Part shown: positions 32,917 to 43,871 of the stretch, one piece after another
Layout of the letters: each line of letters starts with the position of its first letter
How positions within the stretch are numbered: the first letter of the stretch is position 1
NCBI RefSeq assembly: GCF_964204645.1
Contig: NC_134027.1
Location: 6,994,485-7,058,484, forward strand
DNA: 64,000 bases
Direction: 5' to 3'
Source: Tubulanus polymorphus
Taxonomy: Eukaryota > Nemertea > Palaeonemertea > Tubulaniformes > Tubulanidae
Program-made: the position numbers and the translations under genes
The notes under the pieces: model-generated
The model's input: only the letters and a program-made list of their open reading frames with translations
What the model was told of the DNA's origin: nothing
Databases searched by the model: none

Positions 32917-35900
32917 TCATAAAACCGATTTGTATTTACACGCAAACATTACCCAAGTCGCGCAGACTGACTCTGGATAAGTGAAAACTCGCACACGTAC
33001 AGCCAGTTTAACGTGATCTCCGCGACAATTAATTATTTCTTCACAGACTGGAGCCCTAAAAGAATTGAAGATATATGGAGTGATGTTACTTAAACAAATT
33101 TTTTCGAATGCATTTTTCAAGAACGCTGGAAAATCAAGCAGTTTACTCAAAAAAATCATTTTCACTACCAAAACGATATTTCTAATGTACCTGAGACAAG
33201 CGGCAAATGCTTTCCGAGAATTTCTATGCACAAACTGTATTGGGTAGCCTTTAAATGTATGTCCATCAGGAACTGCACGACGAATAGCTTGCTGGAACTC
33301 TTCGTTACCAATACTCATACCTATAACAACAGACAAAATGCACATGAGTAAGCACAGTAGCTGCTGTACATGTACTAGGATTTTCATGCAACATCACCTG
33401 ACCTGATATTCGTTCCATTTCATACGCTGAAAGAGCTGGTGTAAGCAAATAGCTCAAATGGTCTTCCCACACTGTATTCAAACCTTGATCCTGCAAAATA
33501 ATGTATTTTAATCTATGTACAGCTATTTTCAAAGATTTAATTAAGACGATGGAAACTTCTTTATATAAATGTATACAAACCCGTCTATGCTGTGACACAA
33601 GAACGCGAAGTTCCTGTTCCAAATCATTACTGAGAACGGCTGAACCCAGCTTCGGCGCAGCTAGTGGTGGTAGTGTTGGCCATGAGGGAGCAGCTCCAGA
33701 TATACAAACAGATTTTATAGCATCTTCAGACATAGCCTTCCACAAAGATTCCTCGGTCAGATGAAACTGACAAATCTCAACAGCATCGGACGGCTTGTAG
33801 TTTAAAGAAAGAACAGAAAACAAAACATCTTGTAATCGAGTCACGAAAATACAAAAATGTTAGCATTTTCGTAATAAGCCTACCTGACTGTTAGCATAGA
33901 AGTTCTTGTGGTTGAAGACACAACCAATTGTTCTGTAGGGGTATTCTGGCTTAGGCTGGGGTACGGACGGTGGGTCATTTGGATTAATTGGTTGGTGAAC
34001 ATATCTGAAATAAGGTTAGTAATCATCCACTGATTTGAAATCATTTATCAGTTCCTCAACATTTTGAAAAGATATATACAGTTCACAACTGTTCTACTGT
34101 TGTGCTGATCAAAAATATGAGGTGGTTTCAAACTAATACTTGAGTTCAACCTTTTTTTAAACGAAAATTAGGTAACAAGCAAACTTAATTCTGCATCGAA
34201 CCAACCTGTGTCCAGTTAAGCATTCCCAGAAGGTTGTTAAACCATCAGGAGCCCGAGTCATCACCCAACTGTGTGGAACACCTTTCGCTTTAGTGCCAAC
34301 GCAAACATACGCATCGAGACCAAATCCGAGTAGAAGACTGCACAGCAAAACTGCATGATCTTCGCTGTCCTGCAATAACAATCGCAAAATCTTTCATAAA
34401 TTTCAAAAACATCAATGGTGCTTCAAAACAGGTGTGGATTAACTAATTATTTTTCGGTTATTCATTTTTGGACTTACACCTTTATTTCGACAGAGAGAAG
34501 CATGCATAGATGTCCACTGTTCCGAACGCCCTCCACCTACAGTTGGAACTCTTTCATAACCGATCAGACTAACAAAACGAGATGCATGTCGTGGCGTGTC
34601 TAACAACCGTCCAGCTCTCAACGGTTTCACATAGGAGCACACCGGTCGATTTGTACCACATTCATCCTGGAACACGCAAAAAATATTATCACAATTTTTT
34701 CTTTGAGCAATGAAACTGAATTTGTATGGAACAGTATAGCTTACCTGCGCGAAAATTTTCACTAATCTTAAACTGTGAGAGTCTCGAATTTGCAAGAATT
34801 CCTTCCACCACTGTTTCGCGTAGACTAAGAATAATCTTTCCTTCTCTGCCTGTTTCCCGCGTTCTAGACTGATCTGAGTTGATACTACGTCTTCTGTCAG
34901 CAATTTTTCGGTCTTCGGTAAAAGCTCAAGTTTCACTTCTAACATGCCAATAGGAACTTTACTTTCCGTACCTGTGATGAAAAATTGTAAAATCTTCCAA
35001 TTGGGGGCAGCACTGTATTATCGAGCTGGCGCCAAATGTGTTAAGGGGAGAAGACCTGCTTAAACCTACCAACGCCTTTTAATTCTATTGCTGTGTTCAT
35101 TCGACTGTCTCTACAAGTTAACACAGTTCTCCATTCAAGATAATGCGATGATAGAAGTGTTGTATCTCCCAACATATCTGTTTTGATGAGTACAATATGA
35201 ATAGGATCACACAGTGACAGCATTGTAGTAGTGTCAGCCATACGAGCAGCATCACCTGTAAAAGTAGAAATTGGAAAAATATTTCATCTAGATAGAACCT
35301 GAACATCTGATTCATAAAAAAGACCAATCTATTCGATATATTTGATTTTAAGCACAGAGTAACTTACCAGCCATTTCTTTATGTAACTCGAGTATGAAGG
35401 TTTCCTGTATGTCAGGATCACATGCGCACGGCACTGGCCGTGAAGTAAATCTTTGTCCACGGAACTGAATGTGAAGAGTGAACGTCGCCGAAAAATTTCC
35501 TCCGGGATACGACTCCGGTTCTTGCAAATGCTCCAAAAAGGCTCGACCTCCAACAATTTGTAGATACAGGTAACGACGAGTTGAATCAATATTTGCTAAA
35601 AATATATTTCAAAATGGTTAGATAGCTGGCCTGGGCCTACCAAGATTTAGGACACATAGGCCTATGAAAGGGTTAAGGCTATTGAATACCTACACTTCTT
35701 TATTCCAGTTCTCTCATCTTTTCCAACCCGTTGACCAGATATTTGATTCTTCTGCTCTCTGTTCTCCTTCTGTTCATCGCCAAGATGTAATTTACTCATG
35801 ATCTCATCGACAATTCCTTTTCGATTCAGAGCGTTGTACAGATCTGCCTCGCTGACGCCATTGTTGCTTTCTTCTCGTTCGGGCAAAAGCTCACGGACGC

Positions 35901-36154
35901 AAGACTGGATATCAAGCTGCAATTGTAAGTACATGTTTTTCCAGAAACTTATCTCCCTCGCTTATATATAGTTTTAAATCAATTAATTGACTTGCTTGGA
36001 TTTAACAATCAATAAATCAGAACAAAATATTGAGCTTTTTGACGTTGTTTACGAGAGTAGTCAATAAATAGGGCCACCGAAATTACTGTACCTGGGCCAA
36101 CTGCTCATGGACTATCTGTCGCAATTCAGCCACCTTCTCTGGTCGCAGTGGCAT
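32917..36154 (-). CDS. CEP76: Centrosomal protein of 76 kDa
   Basis: Twelve exons: 36092-36154, 35694-35916, 35368-35595, 35070-35255, 34745-34971, 34478-34666, 34206-34369, 33884-34004, 33581-33793, 33403-33490, 33191-33320 and 32917-33055; all phases agree and give 656 aa (human 659). Recognisable stretches are RRYLYLQIVGGRAFLEHLQE, the C2-type domain, AEKERLFLVYAKQWW, VCSYVKPLRAGRLLDTPR, the transglutaminase-like region with SLLLGFGLDAYVCVGTKAKG, and the C-terminus AVRVRVFTYPESVCATW. CEP76 sits at centrioles and limits centriole reduplication through CP110. In the segment G-D-S-E-D-H-A the third residue is Ser (exon 7 start), where as I recall the vertebrate protein has Cys. The gene is divergent from SUV39H with 507 bp between start codons. 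Confidence 0.97.
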
Positions 36155-36661
36155 CTTTTCTCAACAAATAGTGTAGCAAATAGTAGAGGCTGAAGCAAAT
36201 TTGAAAAATAGCCGGAATGTATAGGGCAATCACTAATCGCCGGAACTGGCCTGCTTTTTGGACATATCTGATGAAATTGGATAAACTTTTTAGAATATAT
36301 TTATACGGATTGCGTTGTACATAAATATAGTATACAAGACAGAAAAATAGACAAGTGACTAAAAAGATAGCCTAAAAATAGTAATGGATGCTTCAGTTGC
36401 AAAAGTATTGAATGATCTCTACCGGATTCGAACCCAAAATTGAATGTGAATCTGCGCCGTTGCGTTTAACTAGCCACTATTCAAAATGGCGCCCTCCTGC
36501 TCTCGATTTGATTGAAACAACTCAAGCGTCGCATTGTTCTCTTTTTCCTCTCGCATACGTAAAAACTTCGAATCGATTCAACCGATGTTATGTCGTTGTT
36601 AATGTTGTGCATTGTCTATTGATCATTTTACTCGTTTATCCCTAATAACTTGATAATAATT
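36155..36661. promoter_or_regulatory. Bidirectional promoter region of CEP76 and SUV39H
   Basis: 507 bp separate two start codons on opposite strands. No TATA box is seen. A YY1-like word (caaaatggcgcc, about 36483-36494) is present, a common feature of housekeeping promoters. A tRNA-like fragment lies at 36414-36483. Confidence 0.5.
36414..36483 (-). other. tRNA-like relic with intact B box
   Basis: On the minus strand gggttcgaatcc (36424-36435) is a consensus pol III B box. tggctagttaaacg (36463-36476) resembles an A box at a tRNA-like distance of about 53 bp end to end. The acceptor and anticodon stems do not pair, so this is not a functional tRNA. It is either a tRNA pseudogene or SINE head, or a lone TFIIIC site. 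Confidence 0.4.
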
Positions 36662-39056
36662 ATGGCGCATATAGACGAATGTTTTGTAAATTACGTGAGC
36701 ATACCCTGTCTGTCCGGAGTGGCTGATATACAAAATTGCGCCGCTGCTCATCGTTGCACATTATCAGAGGATGCAAATACGCATTTGTTGCATTTAACAT
36801 TAAAGAAACTGGGACCAACTATGGCACAAAAAGTGGTGATGAAACGTAAGTATTCAAAAAAAATTTTCAAAAATATCTTTGTTGGTGCTCATTGTCAGTC
36901 AGTGAAATAACATGAATATGGAATTTTTACAGTTATAGATGCAGGGAAAATTCTGTTAGATGATAAAGATCGAGAATTTGAAGTTGAAAAAGTTCTCGAT
37001 CATCAAATGGATGAAGATACAGTAAGTAATTCTTAATCTTGCAGCAAGTGATATTTGGTGCCAATGCGGCATTATTCCTTATTTTGCCAATGGCTCATTC
37101 TTGTCAGCTAATTTACACAGCGCGTGCATTAAGGTGCGCGACTTAAGAAAAAGAGTGGTTGAGGATAGAGTAAGTAATTCTTACACTGAATTAAAAACTG
37201 CTTTGCTTCTTTGAATAAAAAATTTGCTAAAGATTATGCATAAACAGCTGTTGTCAGGCTTAGCAGTTAGAATAATGATGATTGTTTTTTCATGTTTTCA
37301 TGGTTTTGTCGATAAATTGCAACATTTTATTTGTAGAAGGATATGTATTACTTTGTTAAGTGGAAAGGTTGGAATAACAAACACAATACGTGGGAACCAG
37401 CCGACAATCTGATAGGTTGCCTCAACGTTATCGATGAATACAATCAAGCTTTGCAAATGAGCAGAAAAGAGCGCTCTTTAAAACGCAAGAGGGACGAAGC
37501 TGAGTTAGATGGCGAAAATTCGAATCAGAATAAAATTCAAGAGCTTATCGAAACGTTAAAGCGTTCTAAATTACAGATTACCCCTCTTACGTTATTACAA
37601 GAGATGAGTAATCTGGATGGAATGTCGAAAATGTTCATTCGTCGTGGCCTGCTCACTGACCGCAGTGGTCAGTTACAGTTCACTCGCAAGCGTAAACCTA
37701 AAGCTCCGAATTATGCGAATAAAAAAAGCAAATCGTATAAAAACAAACATCTAATGGTGCAGAAGCGATTAAAGGAGTGGGAAGAAGAAATAAATAGGAT
37801 TAGTTTGGACCCGGCGCCCATATCCGTCGTAAATGAGGTTGATCTCGAGGGTCCTCCTGAAAATTTCGTGTACATAAATGATTACTTGCCGCAAGATGGT
37901 ATCGTCATACCTCAGGATCCGATGATTGGCTGTACGTGCGACGATTGTTACGCAGAGAAATCGACGGGTTGTTGTCCGTCAGCTAGCGGTACGGAGTTCG
38001 CGTACTATCTACGAAAGCGCGTGCGTCTGCCTCCGCGGTCGCCGATATACGAGTGCAACAAGCGCTGTAAATGCGGCCCTGAATGTCCTAATCGTGTTGT
38101 ACAACTAGGACGTAAGTTCAAAGTGGCAATATTCCGTACTGCGAACGGGAAAGGTTGGGGAGTTCGTGCTTTACAGAAAATTAAGCGAGGTTCATTTGTG
38201 ATGGAATATGTTGGAGAGGTATGGCTGGCTTCTATTGTCACATGTGTCATCAATTCTTTTCACGTGCGTTTCTGTATCGAGATATATGTTCTACACGTTT
38301 CAGGTTATCACTACTGAAGAGGCTGAAAGAAGGGGCAAAATTTATGATGGCGAAGGACTGACTTACTTGTTCGATTTGGATTATCAAGAAAGCCTGGATT
38401 GTCCTTACACGGTAGATGCTGGTGTCTACGGCAACGTCTCTCATTTTGTCAATCATTCTGTAAGTGATATTTTTAGCTTCTAACTCACACCGTCAAATCA
38501 TACTTTGAAACATTTCTAAATTCTTAATTCTAGTGTGAGCCTAACCTCGCTGTATATTGTGTTTGGATCAACACCCTGGACCCACATCTTCCAAGAATAG
38601 CTTTATTTTCCACCAAAGACATAGACCGCGGTGAAGAGCTGTCTTTTGACTACCGAATGTTCAGTAGGTTGATTATTCTTAGATCGTCGGTCATTCAAGT
38701 TTTGCGCTCATATTCAATTTCATAAGTTTCAATTCGTTTTCAGCTGGAAATCGTGATCAAAGTGTAGATAGGTCGCTTACAGAGTTGGATAGGTCATTTT
38801 CTGCTGTGGACCAGTCTAATACCAAATTGCTGACGGAAGTGCAGTCTCCAAATTCTGAAAAGTCACTTTCTGGCAAATCTGTTTCTGATATCTTTGAATC
38901 TTCCACAGAAGGTTTGTTATCTCGCATTCAAATTGCTAAAACCAATCGCAGAAATTTGGTCGTAACATTTTAACAGTTTATATCCGCAACATGTTTCAAC
39001 TGTATCGCACAAGTTAATGTTGATATTCAGAATTCAGAGTTAGTTCATATTTTATC

Positions 39057-39093
<37 letters not shown>

Positions 39094-39526
39094 TATTGAA
39101 CTTTGTGGCTGAATCCCTATTTATTATGTAAGATATCAGGAGTCCAGTTTTTATTGAAGATATAAGACCTGTTTTTTCTTATCTGTATTGACAATTATCT
39201 TTACAGTTACTAAAGATGAAGTTAAGGTGAAAGTTGAAAGTAAAGCCAATGGGGAGCCTCTGCCAAGCCTAAAAGAGCATGTTTTATCCGGTTTGTCTGA
39301 AGATACGGAGAGCAAATCATTACTGCCTACACCTCCTGCAAGCCTAATAATGGGAGACAGCCAGCCCGATTCAGAAGCTGCTGTAATCATTTCATCGTCT
39401 TATTCTCCGACACCGGGAGATACGGCTCCATCAAGAAGTGCTGCAAGCCCCTTGCAGTCACCTATCAACAAAATACGAATTAAGTGTCAATGTGGAGCAA
39501 AAAAATGTCGGGGTTTTCTGTTCTAA
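36662..39526 (+). CDS. SUV39H: Histone H3 lysine-9 methyltransferase SUV39H
   Basis: Seven exons: 36662-36845, 36933-37021, 37337-38218, 38304-38459, 38534-38663, 38744-38911 and 39207-39526; 642 aa, against about 412 in human SUV39H1. In order: a unique N-terminal extension (1-75), a chromodomain (about 77-130, FEVEKVLD to [18 protein letters not shown]), a Lys-rich linker, the pre-SET zinc cluster (about 285-350), the SET domain with [19 protein letters not shown] and LSFDYRMF, and the post-SET CxCx4C motif (KCQCGAKKC) ending RGFLF. The protein writes H3K9me3 and binds it for heterochromatin spreading. A Ser/Glu-rich insert of about 145 residues (about 481-627) lies between SET and post-SET, in its own two exons. 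It is not fused to eIF2-gamma, unlike the insect gene. Confidence 0.97.
39056..39097. repeat. AT dinucleotide microsatellite
   Basis: About 40 bp of alternating AT with one G interruption, in the SUV39H intron before the last exon. Confidence 0.9.
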
Positions 39527-39943
39527 ACTGGTTTACTTCAATTTTAGTGTTTTGTTCTGAATTCAAATATTTATTAATCATTTCTCTGTAATCCATTCGT
39601 GATTCATATAATTCTGTGTAAATACAAGCATTTGGGCTCATTTTTGTAAAAATAGAGTGAATTTTTGTAATGATAATATTTGATATTTTATTTTTGTATC
39701 AGTCCAACCATTTCGTGTGATTGTAAAAAAATTGTATATACCTACAGTTGGAGTGTATTTTAACTACCGGTTTTGCATCTTTATCATGTGTATGTCTGTA
39801 AGCTGTAAATTACTGTGCTTTATATATTGAATAGAAACGTGTGCAAAAATCATTTTATAATACAGAAGCAGCTGGTATATACTAGTATTACTTATGCCGA
39901 TACTTGTGGGTAAATCTGGTAAAAGGGGTAAAAGATTTGCATA

Positions 39944-40234
39944 CTTTTAGCACTTTCGCATAACAAAGGTTAACACATCTGTCACAGCACCAGTCATTTT
40001 TATGATACATGGACAGCAGATAATGAATATGGATTTTAGTCAGAACTTTTCCATATTAATCTAATGTTTCAAGCAAGTGTATTGATCTTGAAAGGGTAAA
40101 AATACTTTCGTAGAGATTTTAGCACTTTCTCGTTTAATACAAAGGTTGAAACGTCTGTGAGAGATAATAGATATGAATTTTAGTCGACTGTTCCATATAA
40201 ATCTAATGGGTCGAGTGTGTTGATCTTGAAAAAG
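39944..40234. repeat. Direct repeat, two diverged copies
   Basis: Copy 1 (39944-40095) and copy 2 (about 40116-40234) share ttttagcactttc, acaaaggtt, gataat...atatg, attttagtc, ttccatat and tgttgatcttgaaa in the same order. Copy 1 has about 30 extra bases. The unit is about 120-150 bp. Confidence 0.7.
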
Positions 40235-40559
40235 ATTACTGTTACATGGTATTTGTCCTTTGTTATGTAGAGATCATGAATGAAATAAATCTTACATTGT
40301 ACAATATTTAATTTTATTCTAGTTCTCATTTAGGACATTTTTTAACAGCAGGCTTTTCCATATTTGTCCGACACTCTACATTTGATTTATTTGACAGTTT
40401 TAAAGTATAGGTTTTACTTACTCAATTAGACCACACCACAATAAAACAAATGTGATTGTTTTGTAGAAGCTTAATTTATTTAAATATAAACAATTATTAT
40501 AGTGTTATTCAAATACATGTATATAAATTTATACAATAATTCTATAAAAATCATATACA

Positions 40560-40701
40560 TAGTAAACTCTCTGCTTACCTCGGAACTGCGTACCTCAGAT
40601 TATCACTTGCCTGGGATGAATATTTTCTGCCAATAAGACTTCTTATATAAACAGCTAAAATGTAATGATCTCGCAAGATCCTAGGTAAGCAGCGTTTACT
40701 G
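40560..40701. mobile_element. Short DNA transposon (MITE) with CAGT-type ends
   Basis: The right end, read on the minus strand, is CAGTAAACGCTGCTTACCTA. The left end reads agtaaactctctgcttacct. TA follows the right end (40702-40703). The termini match in layout the CAGT/TA elements at 220, 43579 and 54430, with different inner sequence. It sits in the probable APRT 3' untranslated region. Confidence 0.65.
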
Positions 40702-40736
40702 TATCAACAATTGTAGTTCATGAACTTCTGATCGTT

Positions 40737-41697
40737 TCAGTTATCATTAGAATGTATGAGGCTTTCACAGGGTTTGTCTATCTTTTTACGGCCTTGCAAT
40801 GCATCCAACTCTATGACCACTAAACATTCCAGTACATTGGCACCCAACTGACCAGCTAATTCACAAGCACCGACCATTGTACCTAGCAGGAAGAAATAAC
40901 TTGATCATGCATACAACACATAGAATAATAAAAGAAATAATTTTCTATTCAGCCTTAAATCCATTTAAAATATGCTCTAAGAAATTGGCTTTACATCACA
41001 CATTTAATGAGAATATAGAAACAGAGAAAACTGAAATAATATTTTCTCTATGCCCTGACTGATGGCTATGTAAAACCACACAACCCAGGATAGTGTAACC
41101 CAGGATATTACCTCCAGTTGCCAACAGATCGTCAACTATTATAATATTGTCCCCAGACTTCACTGCATCTTTCTGCACTTCAATTACATCCTGAAAGTGT
41201 TTGCAAGATCATTTTTCACTACATTACTTGAACTGTTGATCATGAATATCATTGTTTTATTTAGAAAAAAAGTTATTACCTTTCCATATTCTAATGTATA
41301 GTTGACACTCAACAAGTCTCCAGGAAGTTTTCCTTTTTTGCGAAATGGAACGAATGATGTACTAAGTCTTAAAGCAATTATCGGACCAAATAGAAAGCCT
41401 CTCGATTCCAAACCAACAATGGCATCTATCTTACATTTTCCGTGTCTTTTCTGGATACCAGTAACCATCAAATCTATAATATCCCCAAACATGGATGGAT
41501 CCTTCAACCAAGAGAATACATCCCTAAAAGACCAAAGTAAAAATAACAGAAGTTTACAAACCTGTGCAAAGTCAAGTCGTGATTGGATTTGGAAATTGCC
41601 GTTGGACTACTTACCAAAAACATATTCCAGGTTTCGGCCAATCTTGATATTTTATGACAGCCTTTTTCAATCTTTCGATCTTCTCAGATTCATCCAT
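40737..41697 (-). CDS. APRT: Adenine phosphoribosyltransferase
   Basis: Four exons, 41615-41697, 41280-41523, 41112-41190 and 40737-40882, give 183 aa (human 180). The start MDESEKIERL is the first in-frame ATG. GLESRGFLFGPIIA and RKKGKLPG mark the APRT family; IIIVDDLLATGGT is the PRPP-binding loop. The enzyme makes AMP from adenine and PRPP in purine salvage in the cytosol. A splice-made codon gives Trp in FWDVFSW where the human protein, as I recall, has Arg (FRDIS); the splice sites are good, so this is probably real. It is divergent from RBFA, with about 250 bp between start codons. Confidence 0.97.
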
Positions 41698-41946
41698 CGT
41701 ACTGCTGTCACCTGAATACGCCGGGTGCAATTAGCGATGATAAACTATCTACCGTTGCTATCAGTTGCCGTCTCGTGCTGCCATCTGTGATCGGCGCTAA
41801 TGCTTCTGTGTTTTGCATGCCTGTTATCAGCTTTTCACTGAAACTTCATAGAAAATTCAGATACTTAATTTTGCATTCCTTGAAATGATTTCAGCAGTGA
41901 ATTTAAGAAAATCTACTAAAATCTATAAGATTTTGCGTTACATTCC
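41698..41946. promoter_or_regulatory. Compact bidirectional promoter of APRT and RBFA
   Basis: Only about 249 bp lie between opposite start codons, so both core promoters and leaders must share this space. No TATA box is seen. Confidence 0.55.
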
Positions 41947-43460
41947 ATGATGGCTGCCATAATTTCGAAAATCCCGGAACTCGGTGTTAAATTTAGCCAT
42001 TTACGTCTGTCTCTACCTTATTTCGGATTGAAGGAAGTACGAGAATATGCTAAAAGTTCGAAAGTTCCATTGGAAATAAAAGATCGGATGCTAAGAAAGA
42101 TCCTGAAAAAGAAGTAAGCCCTTAAGATACATTTTCTAAATCATGTCACTACTGTATAGGTGGCAGCATATGATGATAGCTCGTAATTTCCTCGGGCCGG
42201 GCTAATCCGACCCTCATCCTGTATTTTTCAGACAATCCGAGTGGGATATAAGTCCAACAGTAAGTAACATAACTAAACTATAGAACTGCTCAAACTAGAA
42301 AAAAAACTATTTTATTTTTGGTGGATGGTGGTTGTCTGGGGAGTATTTATTTAACGCGTCGGCAATACCGAATACACTTTCTTAAAAGTTAAACATTATT
42401 TTTTGCAGTTTGGAGATCCAGTGAAAATTACCCCAAATTTTCTGAAAAAGTCAGTATTTACGAGAGGTACTTTGCGCCGCGCTCAACAACTCAGTACTGT
42501 TTATTACAAATATATTACTGACATAATCAACAGTGGTGAGTTGCATTCATCACTTGCAGAAAAGGAAATTTTTATCAGTAAGGTAGAAAAACACAATTGT
42601 CAATTGAGTTCAGTTTGGAATTAGAATTATTTCTATTCTAATAATTCTGTCTGATCTTTCAGGTAACGATGTCGCCCGATTTCAGTGAACTAACAGTGAA
42701 ATGGTTGGCTAGTGGAACTGAAGAAGATGAAATTAATCAAGAAATATTCGAATGCAGCGCATGGTGCCTGAGGTAATTTCCAAAATAAAAATAGCAAAAA
42801 ATATTTTCAACTCTTGGTCGTAAATCAGATTTTCTATTTACATTGAGCTTAAGGCTAAATAATATTATTACCTTGTTTCTCATTTCTACTGTGCTCAAAA
42901 TTTAACCATATAAGATCTGTTTTAGGTCGATATTGACCGGCTACAATGTCACGTCAAGATGCCCGAGGATTGTGTTTGTACCAGATTACAAAGAAGCCAG
43001 ACTGTTAGAACTGGATAGAATCTTGGCTGCAGTAGATAAAGGCCCTCCTGATGAGATTGAGCAAACAGTAAATAACGAGGAATCTAATGTCGATTCATCT
43101 AGTATTGCATCCTCGTTTCAAAATGACATTTTGGATCTGGACCACTCATTAATTATGAAGAAGATTATAAGTTCAAAGAAAAAGACTTCAGATCGATCCT
43201 ACGATAACAATGAACTCGATGCGCTGGATATTAAACCGGAATCATTGGACGATTTCAAGATGAAACTCGCCAAAATGAAACGCATGCGCAGCAAAAAAGA
43301 GAAACTGCAAACAGAGAGTAAAAAAATAGATCGCGAAGCGTTTATTGACGATTATGAAAGTCTGACATCATCAAGAAGGAAATATGACAATGACACATCA
43401 TATGAACATTTACAAATGGATTATGAGAGTGATTATTATGACGATTCGGAGCCTCAATAA
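41947..43460 (+). CDS. RBFA: Mitochondrial ribosome-binding factor A
   Basis: Five exons: 41947-42113, 42232-42259 (only 28 bp), 42409-42582, 42663-42772 and 42926-43460; 337 aa (human 343). Two ATGs are adjacent at 41947 and 41950; the first is used here. The KH-like RbfA domain lies about 65-190: GDPVKITPNFLKKSVFTRGT, LRRAQQLSTVYYKYITDII, VTMSPDFSELTVKW and TSRCPRIVFVPD. A long acidic and lysine-rich C-terminal region follows, typical of animal RBFA. The protein helps mature the 3' end of the mitochondrial small-subunit rRNA. The polyadenylation signal AATAAA is at 43464-43469, just after the stop. Confidence 0.94.
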
Positions 43461-43871
43461 TCAAATAAAGATTTCTTTATTGATTAATCGTATTTCTGTA
43501 TTATGAGAGAATGAGACATCATTGTATATAGCAGTGGTATTTACATGATATATACATGTTGTACTTCAGATGAACGTACAGTTATATGGTAGAATCCGCT
43601 TAATTCGGATCATTTGGGACCAATAAAATTCATCGGGTTTACGGAAAATCCCGATTAAGTCATTTTCTTGTATATTAGTGATGCCTGCAAAAAGTCGGCA
43701 TTAGACTAAAATTTGAATTAAGCGGGTTTGACTGTACCATTCTGTTGAAGACAAAACCCATTCATTTCAATCATTTCCAGCATGTCTCGGCTAAGATATT
43801 TATTTCAATCCAGACTTAGATAAATGAAAATAAATGCATATTTTTTCAGCCTTAGTTACAGCCAGCTTTCA
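43461..43871. other. Convergent 3' region of RBFA and GTF3C6
   Basis: 411 bp between stop codons, with AATAAA on the plus strand at 43464 and on the minus strand at 43799-43804. Between them lies a CAGT-ended element (43579-43734). Confidence 0.6.
43579..43734. mobile_element. Short DNA transposon (MITE), CAGT ends and TA flanks
   Basis: The right end, read on the minus strand, is CAGTCAAACCCGCTTAATTC. The left side reads cagttatatggtagaatccg followed by cttaattcgg, so the ccgcttaattc block matches with a small insertion near the left tip. TA flanks both ends (43577-43578, 43735-43736). Non-coding, 156 bp. Confidence 0.7.

Larger units (their letters stand above)
39527..40736. other. Convergent 3' region of SUV39H and APRT
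   Basis: It holds 3' untranslated sequence of both genes. An AATAAA at 40284-40289 could end SUV39H; an AATAAA on the minus strand at 40475-40480 could end APRT. Between them are a direct repeat (39944-40234) and, inside the probable APRT 3' untranslated region, a CAGT-ended element (40560-40701). I see no further gene. Confidence 0.55.

Noticed and set aside
36414-36483. Functional tRNA gene
   Set aside because: The A and B box words are present, but acceptor, D and anticodon stems do not pair. Kept only as a relic or TFIIIC site.
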